A stretch of 52,159 bases of DNA from Candidatus Parcubacteria bacterium. Its GTDB lineage: Bacteria; Patescibacteriota; Minisyncoccia; Phycocordibacterales; UBA2100. A program made the position numbers and the translations under genes. This document shows, in pieces, positions 1 through 8,920 of this stretch. The notes beneath the pieces are model-generated. The model did no database searches and had not been told where the DNA came from. It was given only the letters and a program-made list of their open reading frames with translations. Positions within the stretch are counted from its first letter, which is position 1; each line of letters starts with the position of its first letter. The DNA lies in contig QZIY01000020.1 of assembly GCA_003599175.1 (NCBI GenBank), positions 1 through 52,159 on the forward strand, written 5' to 3'.

Positions 1-72
1 GATCACTCACACTGCATTGCGCACGCAGTTGAATGGTTGCCATCTCGAAAGTATGGCATGGCGCGTATTTAG
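1..72 (+). other. possible 3' tail of a CDS cut by the window edge
   Basis: Frame 1 is open from base 1 to a TAG at 70-72 and would end in ...RKYGMARI. Frame 2 is also open, to a TAA at about 109, so the reading is not certain and no family can be named. From about 110 to 208 I see no gene, hairpin terminator or promoter that I can support; the ORF listed on the minus strand there is a shadow. Confidence 0.2.
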
Positions 73-208
73 TTCAATGGTTAGTTGGGGATGGTATTAA
101 AACGTTAGCGTGCGGCAGGAACCGGCAGCTGTTTTTTCTGGCGAGGACTGTTTGAGCGACTAGGACGCGAGTTCCGCAGGCACAAAAAATGCTGCCACCC
201 GCTTCCCG

Positions 209-961
209 CTATCGTTTCGTTGCTTTGAGGATAAATCCCGTACCAAACCATTTGAGCGGTGTGCGATCGAGATATTCGAAGATGCGTGATTGGATGACGG
301 TGAGATGCGGGAGCCACAGATCGAAAGGATAGGGGATCAGTTTGAAATTGTAGTACACGGTTTCTGTCACGGTGAAGCCGTGTGCTTCCATAAGTCTCTT
401 CGCGCCTTTTGCGGTGTATTCGCGATGTGTCACGTTGCCAGGAGTCGGCTTTTTGCCAAAGAGACGCGCGATTTTGAGGAGTACTCGTCCAATGAAGCGG
501 AAAGGTGCGGGGCGATTAGGGAAGGTGATGATGGCAATACCTCCTTGGCGCAGAATTCGATGTGTCTCGTTCAAGTAGCGCGCCTGATCTTCGAGGTATT
601 CGATAAGACCCATTGCAATCGCGACATCAAATGCATTGTCTTCAAACGGCAAGCTGTAGGCATCGCCGACGACTGCTTCGATGTCCGGTGCCTCTCCGTA
701 TTCTTCCTTGGTTCGTGCGATCATCTCCGGTGCGGCATCAGTACAGGTAATGTGGCAGTTTTTGGCGCGGAGGCCCGGAATCATAACGCCGGGGCCGGAA
801 GCGATATCGACGACCTTCGTATTTTCGGGCACCATATCGAGCACCTTTTCGCGGCGTACGCGGAATGAATATCCTTCTGCCGTCACGCGGTCGTATTCCT
901 TGCGATACTCCACCGACTTATCGTTGAAATATTTTACTTCAGGACGTAGTGCTTCAGCCAT
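209..961 (-). CDS. class I SAM-dependent methyltransferase
   Basis: A 250-residue cytoplasmic methyltransferase of the UbiE/Methyltransf_11 type. The glycine-rich SAM loop VVDIASGPGV lies near residues 50-59, and the later stretch PFEDNAFDVAIAMGLIEYL matches the motif following the SAM-binding acidic strand. The last 90 residues are basic and hydrophobic, suggesting contact with a membrane or lipid-linked substrate. Its start overlaps the stop of the upstream deacetylase by 8 nt, so the two minus-strand genes are probably co-transcribed. The methyl acceptor cannot be read from sequence; the locus suggests a sugar or glycolipid (inference). Confidence 0.85.
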   Translation of the reverse strand: MAEALRPEVKYFNDKSVEYRKEYDRVTAEGYSFRVRREKVLDMVPENTKVVDIASGPGVMIPGLRAKNCHITCTDAAPEMIARTKEEYGEAPDIEAVVGDAYSLPFEDNAFDVAIAMGLIEYLEDQARYLNETHRILRQGGIAIITFPNRPAPFRFIGRVLLKIARLFGKKPTPGNVTHREYTAKGAKRLMEAHGFTVTETVYYNFKLIPYPFDLWLPHLTVIQSRIFEYLDRTPLKWFGTGFILKATKR

Positions 962-1946
962 AGAAATGTTTGATACGTGACAGATATAATCGCATGCCGG
1001 CCACTATTGCTGCAAATGAGTGCATATCGTCATCCGTGCCATCCACCGCAATGCGCTTTAGAGAATAGGGTGGCGTCGTCGGGGTATTCACGCCTTGCTC
1101 GGTGGTGAGGGTATGGGTAAAGCCGATTTCTTTGCATAATTGTTCCGTCTTTTCAGTCCAATCGCCGGGCTGGCCGTTGGGGTAGGCGAAGATGGGGGAG
1201 ACGGAAAAGCCTGCGCTCTCGAGAGCGAGTTTACTAAGTGCGATTTCGCTGCGCGCTTCTTCAGGCGAGATCTTAGAGAGAATCGGGTGCGACTGTGTGT
1301 GCGCGCCGATCGCGTGTCCAGCCCCCGCCATCTCGCGCAGGTGGGATTCGGTGAGCGGTGCATACACACGTTTATCTCCTTCGAAGTTGGTGAGCGCTCG
1401 CGTCTCTTCTTCAAGCGCGCGAAGCGCTACCTCTCGTTCGTATGGCGACATGTGTTTGCAGCGCATGCGTAATTCATGATCTTTCCTTTCTTTATCCTCA
1501 CGTGAAGAAGCGCCAGCGCCACAGGCATATTCGAGCCGATCCACCCAGAGGGGCTTTTGCTCGAAGACGAAATCCGTTGTTACAAAAAAGGTTGCCGGCA
1601 GTTTCATCCGTTTCAGTGCGGCGCTCGCGTAGGTGTAGTTGTTTTCATACCCATCGTCGAACGTGATTGCGAGCACGTACGGCGGGAGTCGGCCTTCTTT
1701 TTGCAAACGGAGCGCTTCTTCGAGCGGGAGGATAGTGTAGTGGCTCTTCAAGAACGCGAGCTGCTTTTCGAAATGTTCGGGCGCGATGAATTTTTTGCGA
1801 TAATTGTAGAGATCATCGCGGCTCTCTTGAGGTGCGACGCCATGGTACAGTATCACGGTCAAGCCATCCCTATGGAACCATCGCAGGAGCTGAACGAATC
1901 CGCAGATGTCGAGAAGAAAGTACACGAGGCGCCTCATGCGGAGCAT
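954..1946 (-). CDS. polysaccharide deacetylase (CE4/NodB family)
   Basis: Predicted metal-dependent deacetylase of N-acetylated sugars. It has the CE4 motifs TFDDGYENNY (metal aspartate pair), HTQSHPILS (H-S/T-x-x-H type metal site) and AYPNGQ further on. The N-terminus MLRMRRLVYFLLDICGFV could act as a signal anchor. The ORF can be extended to 2000, but I chose 1946 because a -10-like TATCTT lies six nt upstream of this ATG, matching the leaderless pattern seen elsewhere in the window. It is the first gene of a two-gene minus-strand unit with the methyltransferase. It probably trims acetyl groups from the glycan made by this locus (inference). Confidence 0.85.
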   Translation of the reverse strand: MLRMRRLVYFLLDICGFVQLLRWFHRDGLTVILYHGVAPQESRDDLYNYRKKFIAPEHFEKQLAFLKSHYTILPLEEALRLQKEGRLPPYVLAITFDDGYENNYTYASAALKRMKLPATFFVTTDFVFEQKPLWVDRLEYACGAGASSREDKERKDHELRMRCKHMSPYEREVALRALEEETRALTNFEGDKRVYAPLTESHLREMAGAGHAIGAHTQSHPILSKISPEEARSEIALSKLALESAGFSVSPIFAYPNGQPGDWTEKTEQLCKEIGFTHTLTTEQGVNTPTTPPYSLKRIAVDGTDDDMHSFAAIVAGMRLYLSRIKHFYG

Positions 1947-3077
1947 GTCAGTAAGATACAAGAAACAAGATACAATCACCAGGCAAAATTTAAACCTCAA
2001 TTTTCAGATCGGATTCGGATTGTTGTCGTAGGGACGGAAACGGCTGTTTTTGACCCGCACTCCCCGGTACGCGAACGTATTTTGGCGTATACAGAAAAGT
2101 TTGCCTCGACCGACATTATCGTCATGTGCGGCGGGAAATTCGAAAAAGCGAGTCCACGCAAGGGCGTCACGCTCTACCCGACCAATTCGCGCTCGCGATT
2201 CAGGCGTGTCTTCGATGCGGTCCGCATCGGGAAGACGTTGGCTCCCGCAGATGTGGTGACCGTGCAGGATCCCTTTGAGACAGGGCTTGCGGGGCTCCTG
2301 ATCGCGCGGCACCTTGGCGCGAAATTGCATGTGCAGGTCCATACGGATTTTCTATCTCCGTCCTATGGCCGCGTGTCGCCCCTCAACATCGTGCGGCAGC
2401 GCATTGCCTCGTATGTGATCGCGCATGCCGATCGCATCCGAGTCGTGTCCGAAGACATCAAACAGGCGATCGAAGGACGCTACCGTCCGCGTGCACCGAT
2501 CTCTGTCTTGCCGATTTTTGTCGACATCGAAAAATTCAAGAGCGCGAGCGCGCTCGCTGATCTCGTACAGAAATTTGCCGGATACAAAACGCGTCTCCTC
2601 GTCGTTTCGCGACTCGAGCAAGAAAAAAATGTCGCACTCGCCGTTACCGCATTTGCAAAAGCGGCGCCAAAAGATGCGTGCCTCATCATCGTCGGCGATG
2701 GGCGGCAGCACGCGGCGCTCAAAAGACAGGCGCAAGATCTCGGGGTCATGGCGCGCGTCTTTTTCGAAGGCAGACAGGATGCGGCGCCGTACTACGCGCT
2801 CGCAGATCTCGTTCTCGTACCATCCGTCTATGAAGGATACGGACTCGTGATCATCGAGGCGCTTGCCGCAGGAAAGCCAGTCCTTTCGACCGATGTCGGC
2901 ATCGCGCGCGAAGCAGGAGCAATAGTTGTGACGCCTGAGCAGTTTGAGAATGCGCTCAAGGGGTGGTTTGAGAGTGGCCCACACACCGGGGCGCTCATAA
3001 AATATCCGTACGAGAGTTTTGAGGCATACGTGAAGGCGTATGGCGAGGATGTCGCGGCGACGTTTTCGGAGGGATGA
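1872..3077 (+). CDS. glycosyltransferase family 4, start uncertain
   Basis: GT-B fold glycosyltransferase. The C-terminal half carries VVSRLEQEKNVALAVTAF and PSVYEGYGLVIIEALAAGKPV, the EX7E nucleotide-sugar site of GT4. Family-like sequence begins only at IRIVVVGTETAVFDPHSPVRER, about nt 2013. The only ATG codons upstream in frame (1842, 1872) lie antisense to the deacetylase gene, and no ATG, GTG or TTG exists near 2013. The real start may therefore be the ATT at 2013 or 2019, giving about 354 aa, or the N-terminus may be a long non-homologous extension. Donor and acceptor are unknown. Confidence 0.8.
   Translation: MEPSQELNESADVEKKVHEAPHAEHVSKIQETRYNHQAKFKPQFSDRIRIVVVGTETAVFDPHSPVRERILAYTEKFASTDIIVMCGGKFEKASPRKGVTLYPTNSRSRFRRVFDAVRIGKTLAPADVVTVQDPFETGLAGLLIARHLGAKLHVQVHTDFLSPSYGRVSPLNIVRQRIASYVIAHADRIRVVSEDIKQAIEGRYRPRAPISVLPIFVDIEKFKSASALADLVQKFAGYKTRLLVVSRLEQEKNVALAVTAFAKAAPKDACLIIVGDGRQHAALKRQAQDLGVMARVFFEGRQDAAPYYALADLVLVPSVYEGYGLVIIEALAAGKPVLSTDVGIAREAGAIVVTPEQFENALKGWFESGPHTGALIKYPYESFEAYVKAYGEDVAATFSEG
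1953..1958 (-). promoter_or_regulatory. -10 hexamer TATCTT upstream of the deacetylase
   Basis: Read on the minus strand, TATCTT ends six nt before the chosen ATG, as expected for a leaderless mRNA. No good -35 is seen. Confidence 0.35.
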
Positions 3078-3101
3078 CAAACCCTTGATTTTGGCTACAA
3101 T
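3074..3101 (+). promoter_or_regulatory. sigma70-like promoter of the 3111 gene
   Basis: ATGACA, a 16-nt spacer, then TACAAT. The hexamer ends nine nt before the ATG at 3111, so transcription would start at or next to the start codon. There is no Shine-Dalgarno sequence. Confidence 0.55.
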
Positions 3102-3110
3102 GCGTCAACT

Positions 3111-3992
3111 ATGGCGTCCAAAAAACCGCTTATTGGCTTCATTGGGCAAGGATGGATCGGCAGCGCGTACGCTGATAATTTCGAAGAACGCGGCTATGAG
3201 GTCGTGCGTTACGCGCTCGAGAAAAAGTACGTAAAAAACAAGGACCGCATCGCAGAGTGCGACATTGTTTTTATCGCCGTGTGGACACCGACAACGCCGA
3301 AAGGTTTTGATATCTCTGTTGTCGAAAGTGTGTTGCCTTTGATTGGCAAGGGAAAAACGGCGGTCATCAAATCGACCATCTTGCCGGGTACAACGCAGAT
3401 GTTGCAGAAGAAGTTTCCTGATATCACGGTGTTGTTTGGCCCCGAATTCCTCTCCATCGCATCGCACGTACATGACGCTGCGCACCCGTTTGTAAATCTC
3501 GTCGGCATGCCAGTCGAGGATTCGAAGCACTACTTGGCGGCAGAGCGCGTGATGAAGGTATTGCCGAAGGCGCCGCATCAGGCGATTTGCAAAAGCGCAG
3601 AGGCGGAAATCTTTAAGTACACCCACAACGCGAGCGGCTACACGCAGGTGATTCTCTTCAATCTCATGTACGACCTTGCCGAAAAATTCGGCGCAAATTG
3701 GGACGTGATCAATCGTGCGGTGCAGGCCGACCCGCTGATCTCGAAGCGCTACTCGAATCCAGTGCACAAGAGTGGACGAGGTGCGGGCGGCGGCTGCTTC
3801 ATCAAAGACATGGCAGCACTTCGCGGCCATTTCAAAAAACACTTGCCCAAGGACAAAATGGCACTCAACGTGCTCTCGGCGATGGAGGCAAAAAATATTG
3901 AGCTCTTGACGTCGACCGACAAAGATCTTGATCTTTTGGAAGGAGTCTATGGAAAGGGGGTTTTGAAAAACAAGAAGCGTAGGGGAAAATAA
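3111..3992 (+). CDS. short UDP-glucose/GDP-mannose dehydrogenase-like protein
   Basis: Member of the UDP-sugar 6-dehydrogenase family, which oxidises C6 of nucleotide sugars with two NAD+. The Rossmann motif IGFIGQGWIGSAYA is at the N-terminus, KSAEAEIFKYTHNASGY matches the central helix with the catalytic lysine region, and GAGGGCFIKDM (Cys near residue 229) is the catalytic cysteine motif. At 293 residues it lacks the C-terminal UDP/GDP-binding domain of the usual 400-450 residue enzymes. It could be a reduced dehydrogenase or act on another substrate. It heads a run with three glycosyltransferases. Confidence 0.8.
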   Translation: MASKKPLIGFIGQGWIGSAYADNFEERGYEVVRYALEKKYVKNKDRIAECDIVFIAVWTPTTPKGFDISVVESVLPLIGKGKTAVIKSTILPGTTQMLQKKFPDITVLFGPEFLSIASHVHDAAHPFVNLVGMPVEDSKHYLAAERVMKVLPKAPHQAICKSAEAEIFKYTHNASGYTQVILFNLMYDLAEKFGANWDVINRAVQADPLISKRYSNPVHKSGRGAGGGCFIKDMAALRGHFKKHLPKDKMALNVLSAMEAKNIELLTSTDKDLDLLEGVYGKGVLKNKKRRGK

Positions 3993-3996
3993 GCAC

Positions 3997-5028
3997 ATGA
4001 GACTCCTCATTACGACCCAGGCGGTCGACCAAGACGATCCGGTCCTTGGTTTTTTTGTACATTGGATTACGGAAATTGCCCAACACGTAGAAGCTGTCGA
4101 AGTGATTTGTCTCAAAGAAGGTCTGCACACGCTGCCCATGAACGTGCGTGTGCATTCTCTTGGTAAAGAAGAACGCCGCTCGCGTATTACGTACGTGTTT
4201 CGCTTTTTTCGCTATATGTACCGTTTGCGCCGAGATTACGATGCCGTGTTTGTGCACATGAATTCGGAGTACGTCGTACTGGGAGGGCTCTGGTGGCGCT
4301 TGTGGAACAAGCGCATCTACCTGTGGCGTAATCATTGGTCAGGGGGACTCAAGACAATGATCGCAATATGGTTTAGTACCAATGTGTTTTGCACGTCAAA
4401 GCACTCTTACACTGCGCAATTCAAAAAGACCAAGATTATGCCGATCGGTGTCGATATTGCGGCATTTGGTGCAACAGGTGACGTTGCGCGGACACCACAC
4501 TCGATTCTCTTTCTTGCCAGACTCGATGAAAGCAAGCGGCCCGATCTGTTCGTGGAAGCATTAGAGCGTTTGCACGAACGCGGTGTTGCCTTTACCGCGA
4601 GCATTGTTGGGAATCCGACAGATCCTTCGTCTGCCTATGCGCATGCGCTGCGCAATCGCGCCGCTACGCTTTCACTCGAAGGTGTGCTCACCCTGAAGCC
4701 AGGCGTCTCGTATAGAGAGGTGCCCAAAGTGTTCGCCGCGCACGATATCTTTGTCAATCTTTCGCGCTCAGGTATGTACGACAAAACCCTCGTCGAAGCC
4801 GCGGCAGCTGGCTGTCTCGTCCTTGCCTCGAGCGATGACTATGCTGCCGAGGTCGATCAGCGTCTCGTCTTTGCAGATGGTGATCTTGATGATCTAACAA
4901 AGAAGCTTGAGGCACTCCTCTCACTGCCAGAAACTGATCGCGCCGCGCTTCGCACACTGCTTGATGCGTTCGCACGCAAACATTCGCTTCCTGAGATGGC
5001 GAATCGCTTGGCGGAGGAGTTGGTATGA
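3997..5028 (+). CDS. glycosyltransferase family 4
   Basis: 343-residue GT-B glycosyltransferase. FLARLDESKRPDLFVEAL and the late SGMYDKTLVEAAAAGC region mark the GT4 C-terminal domain, although the first glutamate of the EX7E motif is replaced. The N-terminal domain has basic, aromatic-rich segments that may touch the membrane. The start is four nt after the preceding stop and its own stop overlaps the next start as ATGA, so it belongs to the same transcription unit. The sugar donor is not predictable. Confidence 0.85.
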   Translation: MRLLITTQAVDQDDPVLGFFVHWITEIAQHVEAVEVICLKEGLHTLPMNVRVHSLGKEERRSRITYVFRFFRYMYRLRRDYDAVFVHMNSEYVVLGGLWWRLWNKRIYLWRNHWSGGLKTMIAIWFSTNVFCTSKHSYTAQFKKTKIMPIGVDIAAFGATGDVARTPHSILFLARLDESKRPDLFVEALERLHERGVAFTASIVGNPTDPSSAYAHALRNRAATLSLEGVLTLKPGVSYREVPKVFAAHDIFVNLSRSGMYDKTLVEAAAAGCLVLASSDDYAAEVDQRLVFADGDLDDLTKKLEALLSLPETDRAALRTLLDAFARKHSLPEMANRLAEELV

Positions 5029-5810
5029 TCAAAATTCCATGCAGCGTTGCGATCCTCACACGCAATTCAGCGGAGACGCTCGAACGCGCACTTCTCAGTG
5101 TAAAAGATTTTTCCGACGTCTTGATTTGTGATGGTGGGTCCACTGATGCCACGGTCGATATTGCTTCTCGATATGGTGCACGTATCATACGTCAAGATGG
5201 AGCTTTTTTGTATGAGGATGGACGCATAGCGGATTACGGTGGTGTCCGCAACCAGTGTCTTCGTGCAGCGAAGGAGTCGTGGTTTTTCTACCTCGACTCA
5301 GACGAATATATCGATGCCGGGCTTGCGGCAGAAATCGCTCAGGTTGTGCGAGGCGAGAAGGCGGCATACTGGATCCCGCGGCGGTATGTTTTCAAAGGCA
5401 CCGTCATTACCTGTTCTACGGGGTATCCAAATCAACAAATGCGCCTCTTTCATATAGATGCGGTGCACGGATTTATCAAACGTGTGCATGAGCGTATTCA
5501 GCTCAAAGATGGTACTCCTGTGTTCTGGCTCAGGAATTACATGTACGTGCCGGTTGGGGACGACATTGCGGACGTAAGAGCAAAGTGGAACAGATACATC
5601 GCGCTTGAGGAAGTGCGGCAACCGCACATTACGATGAGAAAAGCGCTGGATCTTTTTTTGCACGAAGGCGCAATCGGTTTGCGTTTTTTTGTGCGTTGGT
5701 TGAGACTCATCTTTTGTCGTAAGACACGCATGCCCCTCAAAAACGAATTCATGCGCGTGTGGTATCAGTGGCAACTCATCAAAAGTGTCGCACGTCGTAC
5801 CCTGCGCTGA
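5025..5810 (+). CDS. glycosyltransferase family 2 (WaaE/KdtX-like)
   Basis: 261-residue GT-A glycosyltransferase. ILTRNSAETLERALLSVKDF is the N-terminal nucleotide-binding strand, DGGSTDAT the first aspartate motif, and YLDSDEYID the metal-binding DxD region. The later NQQMRLF and VHERIQL segments resemble the WaaE/KdtX group of inverting LPS-core glucosyltransferases. The start shares ATGA with the previous stop. It probably builds the core or side chain of the surface glycan (inference). Confidence 0.85.
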   Translation: MIKIPCSVAILTRNSAETLERALLSVKDFSDVLICDGGSTDATVDIASRYGARIIRQDGAFLYEDGRIADYGGVRNQCLRAAKESWFFYLDSDEYIDAGLAAEIAQVVRGEKAAYWIPRRYVFKGTVITCSTGYPNQQMRLFHIDAVHGFIKRVHERIQLKDGTPVFWLRNYMYVPVGDDIADVRAKWNRYIALEEVRQPHITMRKALDLFLHEGAIGLRFFVRWLRLIFCRKTRMPLKNEFMRVWYQWQLIKSVARRTLR

Positions 5811-5811
5811 T

Positions 5812-6867
5812 ATGCGTCTCGTCATTTTCATCAACAAATTCGGCATCGGCGGTGCGGAGCGGCTGGTGATTGACGAGGTGCACGAGCTTGTACGACGCGG
5901 CATTGACGTCACCGTCATTACACTGCGGGAAGATCGCGAGGAATCCGATCAATCGCTCGGATCGCCGTCTTTGGACATACACTCCGTCTTTTTTTCATCG
6001 CTTTTCGATGTGAGTGCATGGGTGACGCTTATTCGGGTGCTCTCGGACAGGCGCTTTGATGTGGCACTCACGCATTTATGGTTCGCCAACACGATTGGTC
6101 GCATCGCCGCATACGTCGCCGGTGTGCCGCGCATCTATGCATTCGAACATAATGTGTACGATCGTGTGAAAACGTGGAAACAATTTTTAATTGATCGGAT
6201 ACTGCAGTCGCTCTCGAGCGGCATCATTGCAGTCTCTCCCGCAGTACGGAATTCGCTGATTGCGCACGGTGTTACGGAAGAGAGAATCGTTGTTGTGCCC
6301 AATGGCATTGATGTATCGCGTTTTCGCAAAGAGGAGGAGCATGCGCCCAATCCTTTCTTCACTTTTTTATTTGTTGGGCGGTTGGTAGAACAAAAAGGGG
6401 TGGATGTACTGCTCGAGGCGTTTGGAAAACTGGATCATGCGGAACTCCATATCGTCGGAGATGGCACCCTTAAAAATGATCTTGAAAAAAAAGCGCGTAT
6501 GCTCCCGGGAAGTCGGATTGAATTTCTTGGAACTCGACGTGATGTACCTGCGCTCCTCTCTCGGGCCGACTGTTTCGTCTTTCCGTCGCGCTGGGAAGGA
6601 TACGGTCTCGCGATAGCAGAAGCCGCTGCGACAGGTCTTCCGATCATTGCGTCCGACGTGCCGGCGGTACGCGATCTTGTTGAACATGAGAAAGAGGCGA
6701 TTTTAGTACCACCAGGAGATGCCGCAGCACTGTCGATCGCGATGCAGCGCGTGATGGGTGATCACGCGCTGCGACAGCGGCTGGCACGAGCCGCTCGTGA
6801 ACGTGCGACACACTTCTCGATTGAGCGGCATATTGACGGACTTCTCCAAATCATTCAATTACAGTAA
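5812..6867 (+). CDS. glycosyltransferase family 4
   Basis: 351-residue GT4 retaining glycosyltransferase. NKFGIGGAERLV near the N-terminus is the typical glycine-rich loop; VGRLVEQKGVDVLLEAF and PSRWEGYGLAIAEAAATG (EX7E) define the C-terminal donor site. The ORF track extends further upstream, but the ATG at 5812 lies one nt after the previous stop and begins MRLVIFINKFG, the expected family N-terminus. Donor and acceptor are unknown. It ends the first glycosyltransferase run; a promoter-like sequence follows. Confidence 0.87.
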   Translation: MRLVIFINKFGIGGAERLVIDEVHELVRRGIDVTVITLREDREESDQSLGSPSLDIHSVFFSSLFDVSAWVTLIRVLSDRRFDVALTHLWFANTIGRIAAYVAGVPRIYAFEHNVYDRVKTWKQFLIDRILQSLSSGIIAVSPAVRNSLIAHGVTEERIVVVPNGIDVSRFRKEEEHAPNPFFTFLFVGRLVEQKGVDVLLEAFGKLDHAELHIVGDGTLKNDLEKKARMLPGSRIEFLGTRRDVPALLSRADCFVFPSRWEGYGLAIAEAAATGLPIIASDVPAVRDLVEHEKEAILVPPGDAAALSIAMQRVMGDHALRQRLARAARERATHFSIERHIDGLLQIIQLQ

Positions 6868-6873
6868 TTACTA

Positions 6874-6884
6874 TATAATATAAT
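6874..6884 (+). promoter_or_regulatory. double TATAAT -10 element before the 6894 gene
   Basis: Two overlapping perfect TATAAT hexamers (6874-6879 and 6879-6884) lie in the only AT-rich gap of this part. The second ends nine nt before the ATG at 6894. No good -35 is visible. Confidence 0.55.
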
Positions 6885-6893
6885 GCGCGCACC

Positions 6894-7856
6894 ATGGTCT
6901 CCTCACGAATTGTTCCAGCCCATAGTATGAGCGCGCCTCGCCTGGTGAGCATAATTTTAAACTGGAACAACTACGAGCACACACACGCTTTTGCTCAGTC
7001 GCTTCGCAGTACGGCTTCCGACGAGCACGAGGTTGTCATCGTCGACAACAATTCGCCCAACAAATCGACTGAACGTATTCAAGCCGAATTTCCACAGTAC
7101 ACCTATATTTACAACGATACCAATGTCGGCATTGCGGCAGCCAACAATATCGCGATTCGGTATGCCGAAGAGCGCCGTGCGGCATTCGTGTTTCTCTTCA
7201 ATAACGATCTCGAAGTTATTGAGGCAGATTTCTTTAAAAAAATGCTCGCATATATGGACGCACATCCGCGCGTTGCTATGGCGGCGCCACAGCTACTCTT
7301 TCCCGATCGACGGGTGCAAATGTCCATAAAGCGCATTCCGACACCGTCAAATCAAATTTCGGAATTGCTTCGATTGCCACAAAGGAAGATAGATCTCTCA
7401 CGTCTCAAAAAAGAGGGGGGCACGATTCCGTCCAGTTATTTTGTTATGGCATCGGCACTTTTGGTGCGCGTCGATGCTCTCCGGGATATCGGACTCGAGG
7501 ATGAGCGTTTTGTTTTGGGATATGAGGATGTCGATTGGGTGAAGCGGGCTCACGAAGCGGCGAGGGAGGTGCACTTTGTGCCAAGGGCTACCATTCTCCA
7601 CCACCACGGTGTATCCTCCAAAAACGCCATGAGCAGAATGGACTTTTATTACGGTGAAAAACTACGCTTTTTAATGAAACATCACGCCTTTTTGCCAATT
7701 GCTTTGTTTCGTCTCGCCGTTTCGATAAGTTCGCTTGCGCGAGCGTTTTCCGGTAGACATATGCGTTCGCATCTGTACCTGGCCTACCGTATCTGGACAT
7801 ACCCTTGGACAAGCGCCGCTTATCGTATACCGTATACATTGCCCCAAACAGTATGA
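6894..7856 (+). CDS. glycosyltransferase family 2 (rhamnosyltransferase-like)
   Basis: 320-residue GT-A enzyme. VSIILNWNNYEHT, VDNNSPNKS and the metal-binding FLFNNDLEV segment are typical of the WbbL-like rhamnosyl and deoxysugar transferases. GYEDVDWVKRAHEAAREV carries the catalytic acidic pair. An internal ATG at 6927 is possible, but the TATAAT spacing favours 6894. The C-terminus is basic and hydrophobic. It overlaps rmlB by ATGA and heads the dTDP-deoxysugar operon, so it is a good candidate to transfer that sugar (inference). Confidence 0.83.
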   Translation: MVSSRIVPAHSMSAPRLVSIILNWNNYEHTHAFAQSLRSTASDEHEVVIVDNNSPNKSTERIQAEFPQYTYIYNDTNVGIAAANNIAIRYAEERRAAFVFLFNNDLEVIEADFFKKMLAYMDAHPRVAMAAPQLLFPDRRVQMSIKRIPTPSNQISELLRLPQRKIDLSRLKKEGGTIPSSYFVMASALLVRVDALRDIGLEDERFVLGYEDVDWVKRAHEAAREVHFVPRATILHHHGVSSKNAMSRMDFYYGEKLRFLMKHHAFLPIALFRLAVSISSLARAFSGRHMRSHLYLAYRIWTYPWTSAAYRIPYTLPQTV

Positions 7857-8917
7857 ATGACCTCCGAGGAGCTTTTGATGGACATAGCGTGTTGGTGTGT
7901 GGAGGCGCCGGATTTATTGGCTCCAATTTCATCCGTCAACTGCTTGCGGACAATACGTCGGTGCGTATTGCCAATCTTGACCTCTTGACCTATTCGGGCA
8001 ATCTCGAAAACCTTTCGGATATTCAACCGGATTCGCGGTACACCTTCATCGAAGGTGATATTGCCGACCCCCGCGTTATCGAAGAGATATTTGATCGATT
8101 TCGGCCAGAGTATGTCGTCAATTTTGCTGCGGAGACACATGTGGATCGCTCCATTCATGTGGGCGCACTCGAATTCATCCACACAAACGTTGAAGGGGTG
8201 TTCCATCTCCTTGAAGCAGCAAAAAAAGCGGGCTGTGTCCAAAAATATGTGCAGGTGTCGACTGATGAAGTATTCGGGAGTTTGCCGCTCGATTCTTCCG
8301 ATCGCTTTTCAGAGACAACACCGTTTGCGCCTACGTCACCGTATTCAGCGACAAAAGCAGGGGGTGACTTGCTGTGTCGCGCATATAACGAAACGTGGGG
8401 TATGCCCGTCGTCGTGACCCACTGCTCAAATAACTATGGCCCCTATCAATATCCTGAAAAATTAATTCCATTTTTTGTTCTCCGCATGTTGGAGGGCAAA
8501 AAACTCCCCATGTATGGTGATGGTAAGCACGTGCGCGATTGGATTTATGTGCTCGATCATTGCGATGCAATTGCTCGGTGCCTCCTTTCCGGAACGCCAG
8601 GAGGGGTGTATAACATCGGGGCAGATAACGAAATGAATAATCTGCAGATCGCGAAGCTCATTCTTGAATATTTCGGGAAAGATGAGTCGTGGATCGAATT
8701 TGTCGGTGATCGTCCTGGTCATGATCGTCGGTATGCGATCGACAGCTCGCTCATCCACCACGAGCTTGGCTGGAAACCACGGCATGATTTCGAGAGTGCA
8801 TTTAAATCAACGATCGAATGGTATGTCGATCATCAGGAATGGATTGAGCACGTGAGGAAGAAGACGGGCGTTTTTAATCCGCACATCGATTTGTGGCGAG
8901 GGCATGAAAAAGCATAA
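7853..8917 (+). CDS. rmlB: dTDP-glucose 4,6-dehydratase
   Basis: Converts dTDP-glucose to dTDP-4-keto-6-deoxyglucose, the entry step to deoxysugars. The 354-residue protein is the usual length. It has GGAGFIGSNFIRQL (NAD Rossmann loop), the active-site STDEVFGSLP with the Asp-Glu pair, and PYSATKAGGDLL with the catalytic Tyr-x-x-x-Lys. The start at 7853 shares ATGA with the preceding gene; the longer ORF start at 7805 lies inside that gene. It is followed three nt later by rmlA, so the first two steps are adjacent. Confidence 0.95.
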   Translation: MNDLRGAFDGHSVLVCGGAGFIGSNFIRQLLADNTSVRIANLDLLTYSGNLENLSDIQPDSRYTFIEGDIADPRVIEEIFDRFRPEYVVNFAAETHVDRSIHVGALEFIHTNVEGVFHLLEAAKKAGCVQKYVQVSTDEVFGSLPLDSSDRFSETTPFAPTSPYSATKAGGDLLCRAYNETWGMPVVVTHCSNNYGPYQYPEKLIPFFVLRMLEGKKLPMYGDGKHVRDWIYVLDHCDAIARCLLSGTPGGVYNIGADNEMNNLQIAKLILEYFGKDESWIEFVGDRPGHDRRYAIDSSLIHHELGWKPRHDFESAFKSTIEWYVDHQEWIEHVRKKTGVFNPHIDLWRGHEKA

Positions 8918-8920
8918 TCT

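Noticed and set aside
290-868. 192-aa plus-strand ORF
   Set aside because: It lies antisense to the methyltransferase, which has clear family motifs; no recognisable domain.
3105-4139. 344-aa minus-strand ORF
   Set aside because: Shadow of the dehydrogenase-like gene; low-complexity Arg/His-rich translation without motifs.
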